From Actinomycetes bacterium (GTDB lineage: Bacteria; Actinomycetota; Actinomycetes; JAJYSQ01), in NCBI GenBank assembly GCA_021793495.1, contig JAJYSQ010000161.1, forward strand, positions 1 to 5,529: 5,529 nucleotides of DNA. The letters are read 5' to 3'. The notes beneath the pieces were generated by a model. The model saw nothing but the letters and a program-made list of their open reading frames with translations. It did no database searches and was not told where the DNA came from. The stretch's first letter is position 1; every line of letters begins with the position of its first letter. The translations under genes and the position numbers were made by a program. Shown one piece after another: positions 1 to 5,529 of the stretch.

Positions 1-771
1 CCAGGGATGCCCATTGCCGGTGCGCACCCGCCCCTGCAGGTCACGACCTACCGCACCCCGCAAGGCATGCGTGCGGACGCGGTCTTCCCCTTCGCCGACG
101 GGGCGAACAAGGAGAACTACGCGTTCATCTCCGAGGTCGTATCCACGACGATGCACGCCGGTACGCACATCGACGCCTTGTGCCACGTCACCGATGGGGA
201 GGATGACTCCTGGTATGGGGACCACTCGGCTCGTGACTACCTCGGCGACTTCGGGGCACTGCGCGAGGACGCCAGCGCGCTGCCCCCCTTCCTCGCGCGT
301 GGCGTGATGCTCGACATCCCTCGAGTCTTGGGGGTGGAGCAGCTGCCGGCCGGGCAGCCGATTGGTCCGGAGGAGTTGGAGTCCGCTTGCCAGCATCAAG
401 GAGTCACCCCGAGGGCTGGTGATGTCGTGCTCCTACGGACGGGCTTCATGCGTGAGTGGCCTGACCCGCAGGCGATGAGCGCCACGGCTCAGCCCGGACT
501 GTCCCTCCAGGGGGCCCAGTGGCTGCGCCAGCTCGACCCGGTGCTGATCGGGGCGGACAACACGTCGCTGGAGGTGTCTCCTTCCGGAGTTCCCGGAGAG
601 CCTCAGCCAGTCCACCGGTACCTCATCCGGCAGAACGGGATCCCCATCCTGGAATGGGTCTACCTCGAGGACCTCGCGGTTGACCAGGTCAGCGAGTTCT
701 TCTTCATCGCCCTCCCGCTACCGATCCGCGGGGCGACCGGATCCCTGGTCCGCCCCCTGGCGTTCGCGTGA
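1..771 (+). CDS. Cyclase / kynurenine-formamidase-family metal-dependent hydrolase, 5'-partial
   Basis: This matches the cyclase family (PF04199: kynurenine formamidase, isatin hydrolase and relatives), metal-dependent hydrolases of amides, lactones or cyclic diketones. Numbering from the ATG at 7, the signature H-x-G-T-H-x-D-x3-H is complete: H50, G52, T53, H54, D56 and H60, which include the metal ligands. Further family landmarks are GDVVLLRTG near 138-146, GADNTS near 182-187, and H203 plus E216 in the HRYL...GIPILE segment. The frame is open to base 1 and the codons before the ATG read Pro-Gly. The resulting PGMP matches a motif that normally lies some 20-40 residues inside these proteins. 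The ATG at 7 is therefore probably an internal Met and the true start lies outside the window. The stop overlaps the GTG of the downstream kinase gene. Substrate is unknown; nothing else of a kynurenine pathway is visible. Family is secure, specific activity is not. Confidence 0.85.
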   Translation, partial: PGMPIAGAHPPLQVTTYRTPQGMRADAVFPFADGANKENYAFISEVVSTTMHAGTHIDALCHVTDGEDDSWYGDHSARDYLGDFGALREDASALPPFLARGVMLDIPRVLGVEQLPAGQPIGPEELESACQHQGVTPRAGDVVLLRTGFMREWPDPQAMSATAQPGLSLQGAQWLRQLDPVLIGADNTSLEVSPSGVPGEPQPVHRYLIRQNGIPILEWVYLEDLAVDQVSEFFFIALPLPIRGATGSLVRPLAFA

Positions 772-1358
772 CCCCACCACCGGCCTCGCGAGCGACCTGG
801 CCCGCCGGGGGCGGTCGGCTGCTGTTGGTGGGGATGATGGGGGCGGGCAAGTCGAGCGTCGGCACCGAGATCGCGGCGGTCACCGGCTGGCCCTACCTGG
901 ACAACGATGACCTGCTGTACGCGGCCACTGGCTCGACCGCTCGCCAGCTGCTCGTCCGGGAGGGGATCGACCGGCTGCACCAGGCCGAGGCCGAGGTGCT
1001 CCAGGTGATCGGCGCTGCGCCTGCTCCGCTCGTCGCGGGAGTAGCCGCCAGCCTGGTCGAGGCCTCGGGGTCGCCAGCGCGGCTGAGCGCGACCGGCACA
1101 GTGGTCTACCTACGGGCCAGCGCCGCCACCCTGGTCGCCCGCGTGGCCGAGACCGGCCCACGGCCCGAGACCGAGCATCGTCCGTGGGTCGACACCCAGG
1201 GCCCCGAGATGGTGATCGGACTCCTCGAGCGCCGGGGGCGGCTCTACGAGCAGGTCGCGGATCTCATCGTCGACACCGACATGACCGTTCCGGACCAGGC
1301 GGCCCGGATCATCCTGGACTGGCTCCTGGCGCGGGGAACAGGGAATCCTCTGACGTGA
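768..1358 (+). CDS. Shikimate-kinase-like P-loop kinase with degenerate substrate site
   Basis: This is a 196-residue protein of the shikimate kinase / gluconate kinase fold. The Walker A loop GMMGAGKS is at residues 22-29. The DND at 45-47 corresponds to the family's FxDxD strand, and the HRP at 137-139 sits where the RPLL lid lies in AroK. A C-terminal RRGRLYEQVAD at 155-165 matches the family's RxPLYxxxA helix. The family's FR-x-x-E motif reads LH-x-x-E (L70, H71, E74), so the shikimate-contacting Arg is a His. The GGG substrate loop is replaced by AGVA at 90-93. I therefore would not call it AroK; ATP-dependent phosphorylation of another small hydroxyl compound is more likely. The GTG start is chosen because it overlaps the upstream stop (GTGA) and leaves about 17 residues before the first strand. 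No Shine-Dalgarno is visible, so translation probably depends on coupling. Its last 50 bases run antisense to the MBL gene. Confidence 0.8.
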   Translation: MTPPPASRATWPAGGGRLLLVGMMGAGKSSVGTEIAAVTGWPYLDNDDLLYAATGSTARQLLVREGIDRLHQAEAEVLQVIGAAPAPLVAGVAASLVEASGSPARLSATGTVVYLRASAATLVARVAETGPRPETEHRPWVDTQGPEMVIGLLERRGRLYEQVADLIVDTDMTVPDQAARIILDWLLARGTGNPLT

Positions 1359-2079
1359 CCACCGTGTACCGGGCCCCCGGGTGGGCCGACCGGACAGGTG
1401 CGCCGAACGCCTCGGACGCCTCAGCGGTGACCGGCTCGACCGGGAGGGTGGGCCACCGATGGGTCACGACCAGCTCGGTGGCACCCGCACCCCGGGCCAT
1501 CCTCCCGGCCTGACGCCCACTCAGGTGCTGGGCCCGGCCCTCCTGCTGCCTGGTCCAGGTCGCCTCGCACAATGCGAGGTCGAGCGGGCCCCCCAGCGCC
1601 TCGAACGACCACTCCGGGCCGGTGTCGGCCGAGTAGCCCAGGCTCGTACCGCCGCCATCGACCCGTACGGCGAGAGTCTCGGGGCCGTGGTCGGTCTGGG
1701 AAAACCTCAGGACCAGGCCGCGGAGGCCGACCGTGTCGCCGTCGGCGACCTCCTGCCAGTCCAGCTCCGGCCAGTCGGCGAAGTACCGCAGCGCCCGGAC
1801 ACCGCGGGGCGCATAGACCGGTACGCGTCGCGGTTCGGCGGCGAAGTGCAGGGCCACAGCCAGGCCGTCGAGGTCCGAGGCGTGGTCGGGGTGCTCGTGG
1901 CTGACGACCACCGCGTCCAGAGCCTCCAGCGCGATCTCCTGCTGCACCCGGGCGAGCACCCCGGGGCCGGCGTCCAGGCAGAGTGCGACGCCGTTGCTGC
2001 GCACCAGGTACCCGCTGCCGGCTCCCCCCGGTCCCGGGTAACCACCGTCGCACCCCAGGACGGTGACCTCCAGGCTCAT
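1309..2079 (-). CDS. Metallo-beta-lactamase-fold hydrolase (Rv1339 / RNase Z-like group)
   Basis: This 256-residue protein starts with a strand and glycine-rich loop (LGCDGGYPGPGG, 8-19), as in the Rv1339/ElaC-type branch of the MBL fold. The two-metal site is complete: H61-x-H63-x-D65-H66, then H131, D152 in a YSADTG motif, and H207 in VVTHRWP. H185 in the QHLSG segment is also typical of this branch. Members include RNase Z, and mycobacterial Rv1339 is reported as an atypical cAMP phosphodiesterase. A phosphodiesterase or related hydrolase is plausible but unproven. No secretion signal is evident, so a cytoplasmic location is expected. The start ATG overlaps the phosphatase stop (ATGA) and has a GGAG eight bases upstream. 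It is the last gene of the leftward operon. The proline-rich last dozen or so residues are encoded in the overlap with the convergent kinase gene. Confidence 0.87.
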   Translation of the reverse strand: MSLEVTVLGCDGGYPGPGGAGSGYLVRSNGVALCLDAGPGVLARVQQEIALEALDAVVVSHEHPDHASDLDGLAVALHFAAEPRRVPVYAPRGVRALRYFADWPELDWQEVADGDTVGLRGLVLRFSQTDHGPETLAVRVDGGGTSLGYSADTGPEWSFEALGGPLDLALCEATWTRQQEGRAQHLSGRQAGRMARGAGATELVVTHRWPTLPVEPVTAEASEAFGAPVRSAHPGARYTVVTSEDSLFPAPGASPG

Positions 2080-2789
2080 CGCCGCGTCTCCACGGGCAGC
2101 TCCAGGTGCGCCGTGCTGTTGAACCGCCGCAGCCGCCAGCGGTCGGGGGGCTCGGCCACCAGCTCCGAGGTGGACGCATGCACGGAGGAGGCGAAGGCGA
2201 AGGGTCGCGATCCGGTCACCACCGACAGCGCCGCGGCGATGACCCCGTCGTGGGTGAAGGCCACGACGGTGCCGTCAGGGTGCGCCAACGCGATGCGGGT
2301 GAGTGCGGATCGGACCCGGGCACGCAAGGACTCGTTGTCCTCGGCTTCCGGGATCGCGTCCCAGCGCTCCTGCTCGAGCACGACCGACCACAACGGGTCC
2401 CCCTCGTTCAGCCGCTGGTGGATCAGCCCGCCTTCCCACTGGCCCAGGTGCACCTCGCGGAGCTCGCCGATGACGACCGGGGAGATCCCCAGCAGCCGGG
2501 ACAGGGGCCGCGCGGTCTCGATGGCTCGGCGCAGTGGGCTGGTGTAGACCCCGGTGACGCCCCGGGCAGCCAGGTACCGGCCCACCTTCTCGGCCTGCTC
2601 CCTGCCCTCCGGGGCCAGCCGTGGGTCGTCCTGCCCGTCGAACACCCCTCGGTCGTCACCGGGTCGGTAGGCCTCCGGGGTCCCGTGGCGGACCAGGATG
2701 ATCCGGGCGGACGCGGGAGGCGGGCTGTACCTCGTGGGTGGGTACGATCCAGCGCTGCTGGTTGCCTCGCTCGTCACCGGGGCACTCAT
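2076..2789 (-). CDS. Histidine phosphatase family protein (phosphoglycerate mutase-like)
   Basis: This 237-residue protein belongs to histidine phosphatase branch 1. The phospho-accepting RHG motif is at 34-36 (H35). R87 follows in TSPLRRA, E112 is the likely acid in ELREVHLGQWEG, and the second catalytic His is H180 in FTHDG. All four core residues are present, so an active phosphomonoesterase is expected. Proteins of this group act on sugar phosphates, nucleotides or cofactor precursors, and the sequence does not say which. About 28 residues precede the first strand; this leader is rich in Ser, Thr, Pro and Ala and has no hydrophobic segment. The start was chosen at the ATG that overlaps the SDR stop as ATGA. 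The frame stays open upstream to 3395, but that stretch lies inside the SDR gene and has no domain. A strong Shine-Dalgarno is absent. Its own stop overlaps the MBL start as ATGA. Confidence 0.88.
   Translation of the reverse strand: MSAPVTSEATSSAGSYPPTRYSPPPASARIILVRHGTPEAYRPGDDRGVFDGQDDPRLAPEGREQAEKVGRYLAARGVTGVYTSPLRRAIETARPLSRLLGISPVVIGELREVHLGQWEGGLIHQRLNEGDPLWSVVLEQERWDAIPEAEDNESLRARVRSALTRIALAHPDGTVVAFTHDGVIAAALSVVTGSRPFAFASSVHASTSELVAEPPDRWRLRRFNSTAHLELPVETRR
2088..2091 (-). promoter_or_regulatory. Shine-Dalgarno site of the MBL-fold gene
   Basis: The minus strand reads GGAG, eight bases before the ATG, inside the 3' end of the phosphatase gene. Together with the ATGA overlap it supports the chosen MBL start. 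Confidence 0.5.
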
Positions 2790-3571
2790 GCCGGTGGCTC
2801 GTAGCGGCCGTCGATCGCCGTCCACCCGCCATCGACCGTGAGCACGCTGCCGGTCACGTAGCTGGCGGCGTCCGAGGCCAGGAAGACCACCGCCCCAGCC
2901 AGCTCGCTGGCCTCGGCCCACCGGCCGAGCGCGTTCTTGGTCGCGTACGCCTGGTACCAGTCGGGGACGTCCTTGATCGGCGCGGTCAGCGGGGTTTCCA
3001 CCACGCCCGGGGCGATTGCGTTGACCCTGACCCCCTGGGGGCCGAGCTCGGCAGCGGCGGTGCGCAGCAGCTGCACCAGTCCCGCCTTCGTCGCGGCATA
3101 CACCCCCTGCCCGGGTTCGACGGTGACTGCCCGGATCGAGGAGAAGCCGATGATGCTGCCTCGTCCCCGCTCCGCCATCGTCCGCCCGAAGGCGCGGACG
3201 AGATGGAAGGAGGAGCGCAGGTTCAGCGCGACTACTCGGTCGAACTCCTCGTCGGAATATGCCAGCAGCCGTTTGCGGACATTCGTCCCTGCGGTAAATA
3301 CCAGTACATCCGTACCAGAGTGTTCGTGTGCGGCGCGGGTCACGGCCATCGGGTCCAGCACGTCCAGCGGGTACTCGGTGGCCTCGGGTCCGCACAGGCG
3401 CGCGGTCTCGCCCGCGGAGGACGGGTCGATGTCGGCGCAGACGACCCGGGCGCCGTGCGCGGCCAGGGCGCGCGCGGATTCGCGTCCGATCCCGCTGCCG
3501 GCCCCGACCACCAGCACCCGGCGGCCGTCGAGCCGGAACAGCCGCGAGTATCCGTCGTCGGCCGGGATCAT
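2786..3571 (-). CDS. Classical short-chain dehydrogenase/reductase, probably NAD-dependent
   Basis: This 261-residue classical SDR has a Rossmann fold. The cofactor loop GAGSGIG is at 23-29, and D47 at the end of the second strand (CADID) favours NAD(H) over NADP(H). LDV is at 69-71, and TAG at 93-95 stands in the NNAG position. The tetrad is complete: N117, S145 (in GFSSI), Y158 and K162 in YAATK. A C-terminal SYVTGSVLTVDGGW at about 237-250 is also standard. Such enzymes oxidise secondary alcohols or polyols, or reduce the corresponding ketones; the substrate cannot be read here. The ATG overlaps the ALDH stop (ATGA) and follows AAGGAG with five bases' spacing. Placement next to an ALDH suggests consecutive oxidations. 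Codons for about residues 84-106 are distinctly less GC-rich than the rest of the gene. Confidence 0.92.
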   Translation of the reverse strand: MIPADDGYSRLFRLDGRRVLVVGAGSGIGRESARALAAHGARVVCADIDPSSAGETARLCGPEATEYPLDVLDPMAVTRAAHEHSGTDVLVFTAGTNVRKRLLAYSDEEFDRVVALNLRSSFHLVRAFGRTMAERGRGSIIGFSSIRAVTVEPGQGVYAATKAGLVQLLRTAAAELGPQGVRVNAIAPGVVETPLTAPIKDVPDWYQAYATKNALGRWAEASELAGAVVFLASDAASYVTGSVLTVDGGWTAIDGRYEPPA

Positions 3572-5037
3572 GCCGTCTCCTTGCGGGTCGTCGGTCGGAT
3601 GATGGCCATCCGGGTCACCGTGAGCTCCTCGACAGCGAAGCGGGGGCCTTCCCGCCCGATCCCGGAGTCCTTCACTCCGCCGTACGGCATGTTGTCGGCG
3701 CGGAACCCGGGTACCTCGTTGACCACCACGCCGCCGACCTGCAGGGTGCGCAGCGCGGCGAACGCGGTGTCCAGCGAAGCCGTGAACACGCTGGCGTGCA
3801 GGCCGTACCGGGACTGGTTCACCGCGGCGAACGCGGCGGACTCATCGGGCGCCGAGCGGACGCAGACCACCGGGCCGAACACCTCCTGGTCCCAGACCGT
3901 CATCCCGTCCGGCACGTCGACCAGGAGGGTGGGGCTCACGGTCTGCCCGAGCACCTCGCCACCGGTCACCAGCCGGGCCCCGGCGGCCACGGCCTCGTCG
4001 ACCCAGCGGCCGACCCGGTCGGCGGCGGCCCGGTCGATCAGGGCCGAGACCCGGGTGGTCGACTCCCGCGGATCACCCACGACGATCTCACCGAGCCGCG
4101 CGCCCAGCGTCGCGAGAAACCGCTCGCGGACCGCGTCCACCACGATGACGCGCTGCACGGAGATGCACGCCTGCCCGGAGGCGTAGTAGCCGCCGCGGGC
4201 CACGGCGTCGGCGGCAGCGTCGAGGTCGGCGTCCGCGCAGACGACGAGGGCAGAGTTGGCACCGAGCTCGAGCAGCGTCTTGGTCGGGGCGGCGTCTCGG
4301 GCGATCTGGTGCCCGACGGACGCGGACCCGGTGAAGGAGACCGCCCCGATCCGCCGGTCCGTGGTCAGGGTGCGTCCGACGTCCGCGTCCCCGGTGACCA
4401 GCTGCACGGCCGCGACCGGCCCACCGTGCTCGGCCAGGGCGAGGCGGAACAGGTGGACCAGCCACAGCGTGGCCAGCGGGGTCTGGGGCGCCGGTTTGGC
4501 CACCACCGGGCACCCGGCGGCGAACGCGGGGGCGATCTTGTGGGTGGCCAGCAGCAGCGGGTAGTTGAACCCGGCGATGCCGACCACCACGCCGATCGGC
4601 TGGCGGATCCAGAAGCCGAACAGCCCCTCGCCGGAGGGCGCGAGGTCCAGCGGGACGGTCTCGCCGTGCAGCCGCGCGGTCTCCTCCGCGGCCGCTTGAA
4701 GAGTGACCAGCGACCGGTCCACCTCCGTACGGCAGTCCACCAGTGGCTTGCCGGTCTCCAGCACCAGCAGGTCGGCGAAGGCCCGGCGGTGCTCGGTCAG
4801 CGCGGCATGCACGCTGGACAGCACCGCGCGGCGGCGGTACGTCGGCATCGCGGCCACTGCGGTGGCGGCGTCCAGTGCCGACTCGATCGCCTGCCGGGCC
4901 AGCTCCGGGTCGCCCACCGGCGCGTCGGCGACCGCAGAGCCGTCGTACGGGAAGCGGACCGTGTGCCGGGCGGTGACCGTCGCCCACCCCTGGCCGACCG
5001 GCAGGCCTTGTGGGTACGGGGGCTCGAACCGGGTCAT
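3568..5037 (-). CDS. NAD(P)-dependent aldehyde dehydrogenase (lactaldehyde / phosphonoacetaldehyde-type group)
   Basis: From the ATG at 5037 the protein has 489 residues, normal for this superfamily, which oxidises aldehydes to carboxylates. Key residues are in place: N158 in FNYP, K181 in AKPA, FTGS at 235-238, general base E257 in LELGAN, nucleophile C291 in GQACIS, and E384 in EVFGP. The HKIAPAFAAG stretch at 166-175 and ELGAN instead of ELGG are typical of the lactaldehyde, non-phosphorylating glyceraldehyde-3-phosphate and phosphonoacetaldehyde branch. The exact aldehyde is not determined. The frame is open upstream to 5364, but that part lies in the peptidase gene. The ATG has GAGG eight bases upstream and gives the usual N-terminus. 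A GTG at 5098-5100, overlapping the peptidase stop as GTGA, is a real alternative that adds 21 residues. The stop overlaps the SDR start. Confidence 0.93.
   Translation of the reverse strand: MTRFEPPYPQGLPVGQGWATVTARHTVRFPYDGSAVADAPVGDPELARQAIESALDAATAVAAMPTYRRRAVLSSVHAALTEHRRAFADLLVLETGKPLVDCRTEVDRSLVTLQAAAEETARLHGETVPLDLAPSGEGLFGFWIRQPIGVVVGIAGFNYPLLLATHKIAPAFAAGCPVVAKPAPQTPLATLWLVHLFRLALAEHGGPVAAVQLVTGDADVGRTLTTDRRIGAVSFTGSASVGHQIARDAAPTKTLLELGANSALVVCADADLDAAADAVARGGYYASGQACISVQRVIVVDAVRERFLATLGARLGEIVVGDPRESTTRVSALIDRAAADRVGRWVDEAVAAGARLVTGGEVLGQTVSPTLLVDVPDGMTVWDQEVFGPVVCVRSAPDESAAFAAVNQSRYGLHASVFTASLDTAFAALRTLQVGGVVVNEVPGFRADNMPYGGVKDSGIGREGPRFAVEELTVTRMAIIRPTTRKETA
3577..3582 (-). promoter_or_regulatory. 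Shine-Dalgarno site of the SDR gene
   Basis: The minus strand reads AAGGAG, five bases before the SDR ATG. It lies inside the last codons of the ALDH gene (Lys-Glu), so ribosomes ending ALDH translation are placed directly over it. This is the strongest ribosome binding site in the window and fixes the SDR start. Confidence 0.75.
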
Positions 5038-5045
5038 CGTGGCTG

Positions 5046-5050
5046 CCTCT
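5046..5050 (-). promoter_or_regulatory. Probable Shine-Dalgarno site of the ALDH gene
   Basis: The minus strand reads AGAGG, eight bases before the ATG at 5037. This favours that ATG over the GTG at 5100, which has no such site and would rely only on coupling with the peptidase stop. Confidence 0.45.
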
Positions 5051-5096
5051 GGGAGTCGTGACGTCGCCGTGGCCAGCACCGCATCGTCGGAGCCGG

Positions 5097-5529
5097 TCAC
5101 AACGCCGTCAGGTGGGTGTCGGCGTACGACCGCCACGTTCCCACCGGCGTCTGGGTGGTCGTGGCGGCGAGCATCGCGTGGCCGATAGCGCGGGCGAAGC
5201 AGTCGGCGGCCGCCGCGAGCAGCTGGTTCAGTCCCACCGGGTCCACCGGGTGCGATCCGTCGCCGGTGGACAGGCCGAACACCGTGTCCCCGTCGAACAT
5301 GGTGTGCGCCGGGCGGATGGCTCGGGCCATCCCGTCGTGCGCGGCCTCGGCGAGCTTCGTGCACTGTGCCTTGGTCAGGTCCGCGCCGGTGGCGACGACC
5401 CCAACCGTGGTGTTCAGCCGGGAGACCCGGGGGGCCTCCGGTGGGCTCGGCGGTGCCAGGGGCGGGTGGGCGCGCCGCGGTGCCAGGTCGAACTCCGTGC
5501 CAAGCCCGGACGCGGCGGCATAGATCGGA
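5097..5529 (-). CDS. S58 / P1-family peptidase (DmpA-like), C-terminal part only
   Basis: Reading leftward from the right edge gives 143 residues of an open frame ending in TGA. The 5' part is outside the window. The visible part carries the autoprocessing site of the DmpA/BapA family: after a proline-rich linker comes NTTVGVVATGADLTKAQ. Cleavage between Asn and the first Thr (codon at 5409-5411) would free a C-terminal chain of 104 residues whose N-terminal Thr is the nucleophile. The segment RPAHTMFDGDTVFGLSTG (about 5262-5315) is the other conserved block. Family members are beta- or D-aminopeptidases and esterases, and actinobacterial homologues such as Rv1333 are of unknown substrate. 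It is the most upstream gene visible in the leftward operon. The gap to the ALDH ATG is 59 bases, or none if the ALDH starts at the overlapping GTG. Confidence 0.88.
   Translation of the reverse strand, partial: PIYAAASGLGTEFDLAPRRAHPPLAPPSPPEAPRVSRLNTTVGVVATGADLTKAQCTKLAEAAHDGMARAIRPAHTMFDGDTVFGLSTGDGSHPVDPVGLNQLLAAAADCFARAIGHAMLAATTTQTPVGTWRSYADTHLTAL
5234..5251. repeat. Perfect 9-base tandem duplication in the peptidase gene
   Basis: CCACCGGGT occurs twice back to back. On the minus strand it is in frame and encodes the Pro-Val-Asp-Pro-Val segment of the peptidase C-terminal chain. It keeps the frame and may simply reflect biased codon use. Confidence 0.5.

Noticed and set aside
1..771. 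Annotation as kynB, kynurenine formamidase
   Set aside because: The metal motif is shared by the whole cyclase family, and no kynureninase or tryptophan dioxygenase gene is present.
768..1358. Annotation as aroK, shikimate kinase
   Set aside because: The shikimate-contacting Arg and GGG loop are missing and no other aromatic pathway gene is nearby.
1367..1383. GC-rich near-palindrome (CCGGGCCCCCGG core) near the convergent gene ends as a terminator
   Set aside because: The arms are only four or five bases, there is no T-tract on either strand, and it lies within the MBL coding sequence.
2790..3395. Upstream extension of the phosphatase frame, suggesting a fusion protein starting at 3395
   Set aside because: The extra 200 residues are arginine-rich with no domain and lie in another frame of the SDR gene, whose complete catalytic motifs show it is the real gene.
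3328..5061. Long plus-strand open frame of 577 codons opposite the ALDH and SDR genes
   Set aside because: It is an antisense shadow typical of GC-rich DNA: composition is Arg/Gly/Pro/His-rich and no domain is visible. The long plus-strand frames at 1381-2547 and 2738-4186 are rejected for the same reason.
5055..5070. TGACGTCG-like palindrome in the short gap before the ALDH gene as an operator
   Set aside because: Only the six-base GACGTC core is symmetric, which is expected by chance in GC-rich DNA.
5101..5364. Upstream extension of the ALDH frame to 5364
   Set aside because: It is out of frame within the peptidase gene, has no recognisable motif and would make the ALDH about 110 residues too long.

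Overview
The window is about 70% G+C and is coding almost from end to end. GTG as well as ATG starts, overlapping genes, and the mix of families (S58/P1-family peptidase, NAD-type SDR, Rv1339-like metallo-beta-lactamase-fold hydrolase) point to a high-GC actinobacterium. The genus cannot be read from the sequence. No RNA gene, insertion sequence, CRISPR array, phage gene or convincing terminator was found.

Left part, + strand (1-1358): the 3' portion of a cyclase/kynurenine-formamidase-family metal hydrolase is cut by the left edge. It is followed, with a 4-base GTGA overlap, by a P-loop kinase of the shikimate-kinase fold. That kinase keeps its nucleotide site but has lost two hallmark shikimate-binding elements.

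Right part, - strand (5529 down to 1309): five genes read right to left. They are the C-terminal end of an S58 (DmpA/P1) self-cleaving aminopeptidase-type protein (cut by the right edge), an aldehyde dehydrogenase, an NAD-type short-chain dehydrogenase, a histidine phosphatase, and an MBL-fold hydrolase. Three successive junctions are ATGA stop/start overlaps, and the first junction has a possible GTGA overlap. This looks like one translationally coupled operon whose promoter lies beyond the right edge.

The two transcription units converge and overlap by 50 bp at 1309-1358, so no intergenic terminator fits there. Functionally, the SDR and ALDH could oxidise an alcohol to an aldehyde and then an acid. 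The phosphatase, MBL hydrolase and peptidase have no obvious shared substrate, so any joint pathway is inference. The most unusual items are the non-canonical kinase, the fully overlapping operon, the antisense 3' overlap, and a short low-GC patch inside the SDR gene. Nothing here shows a clearly new system.
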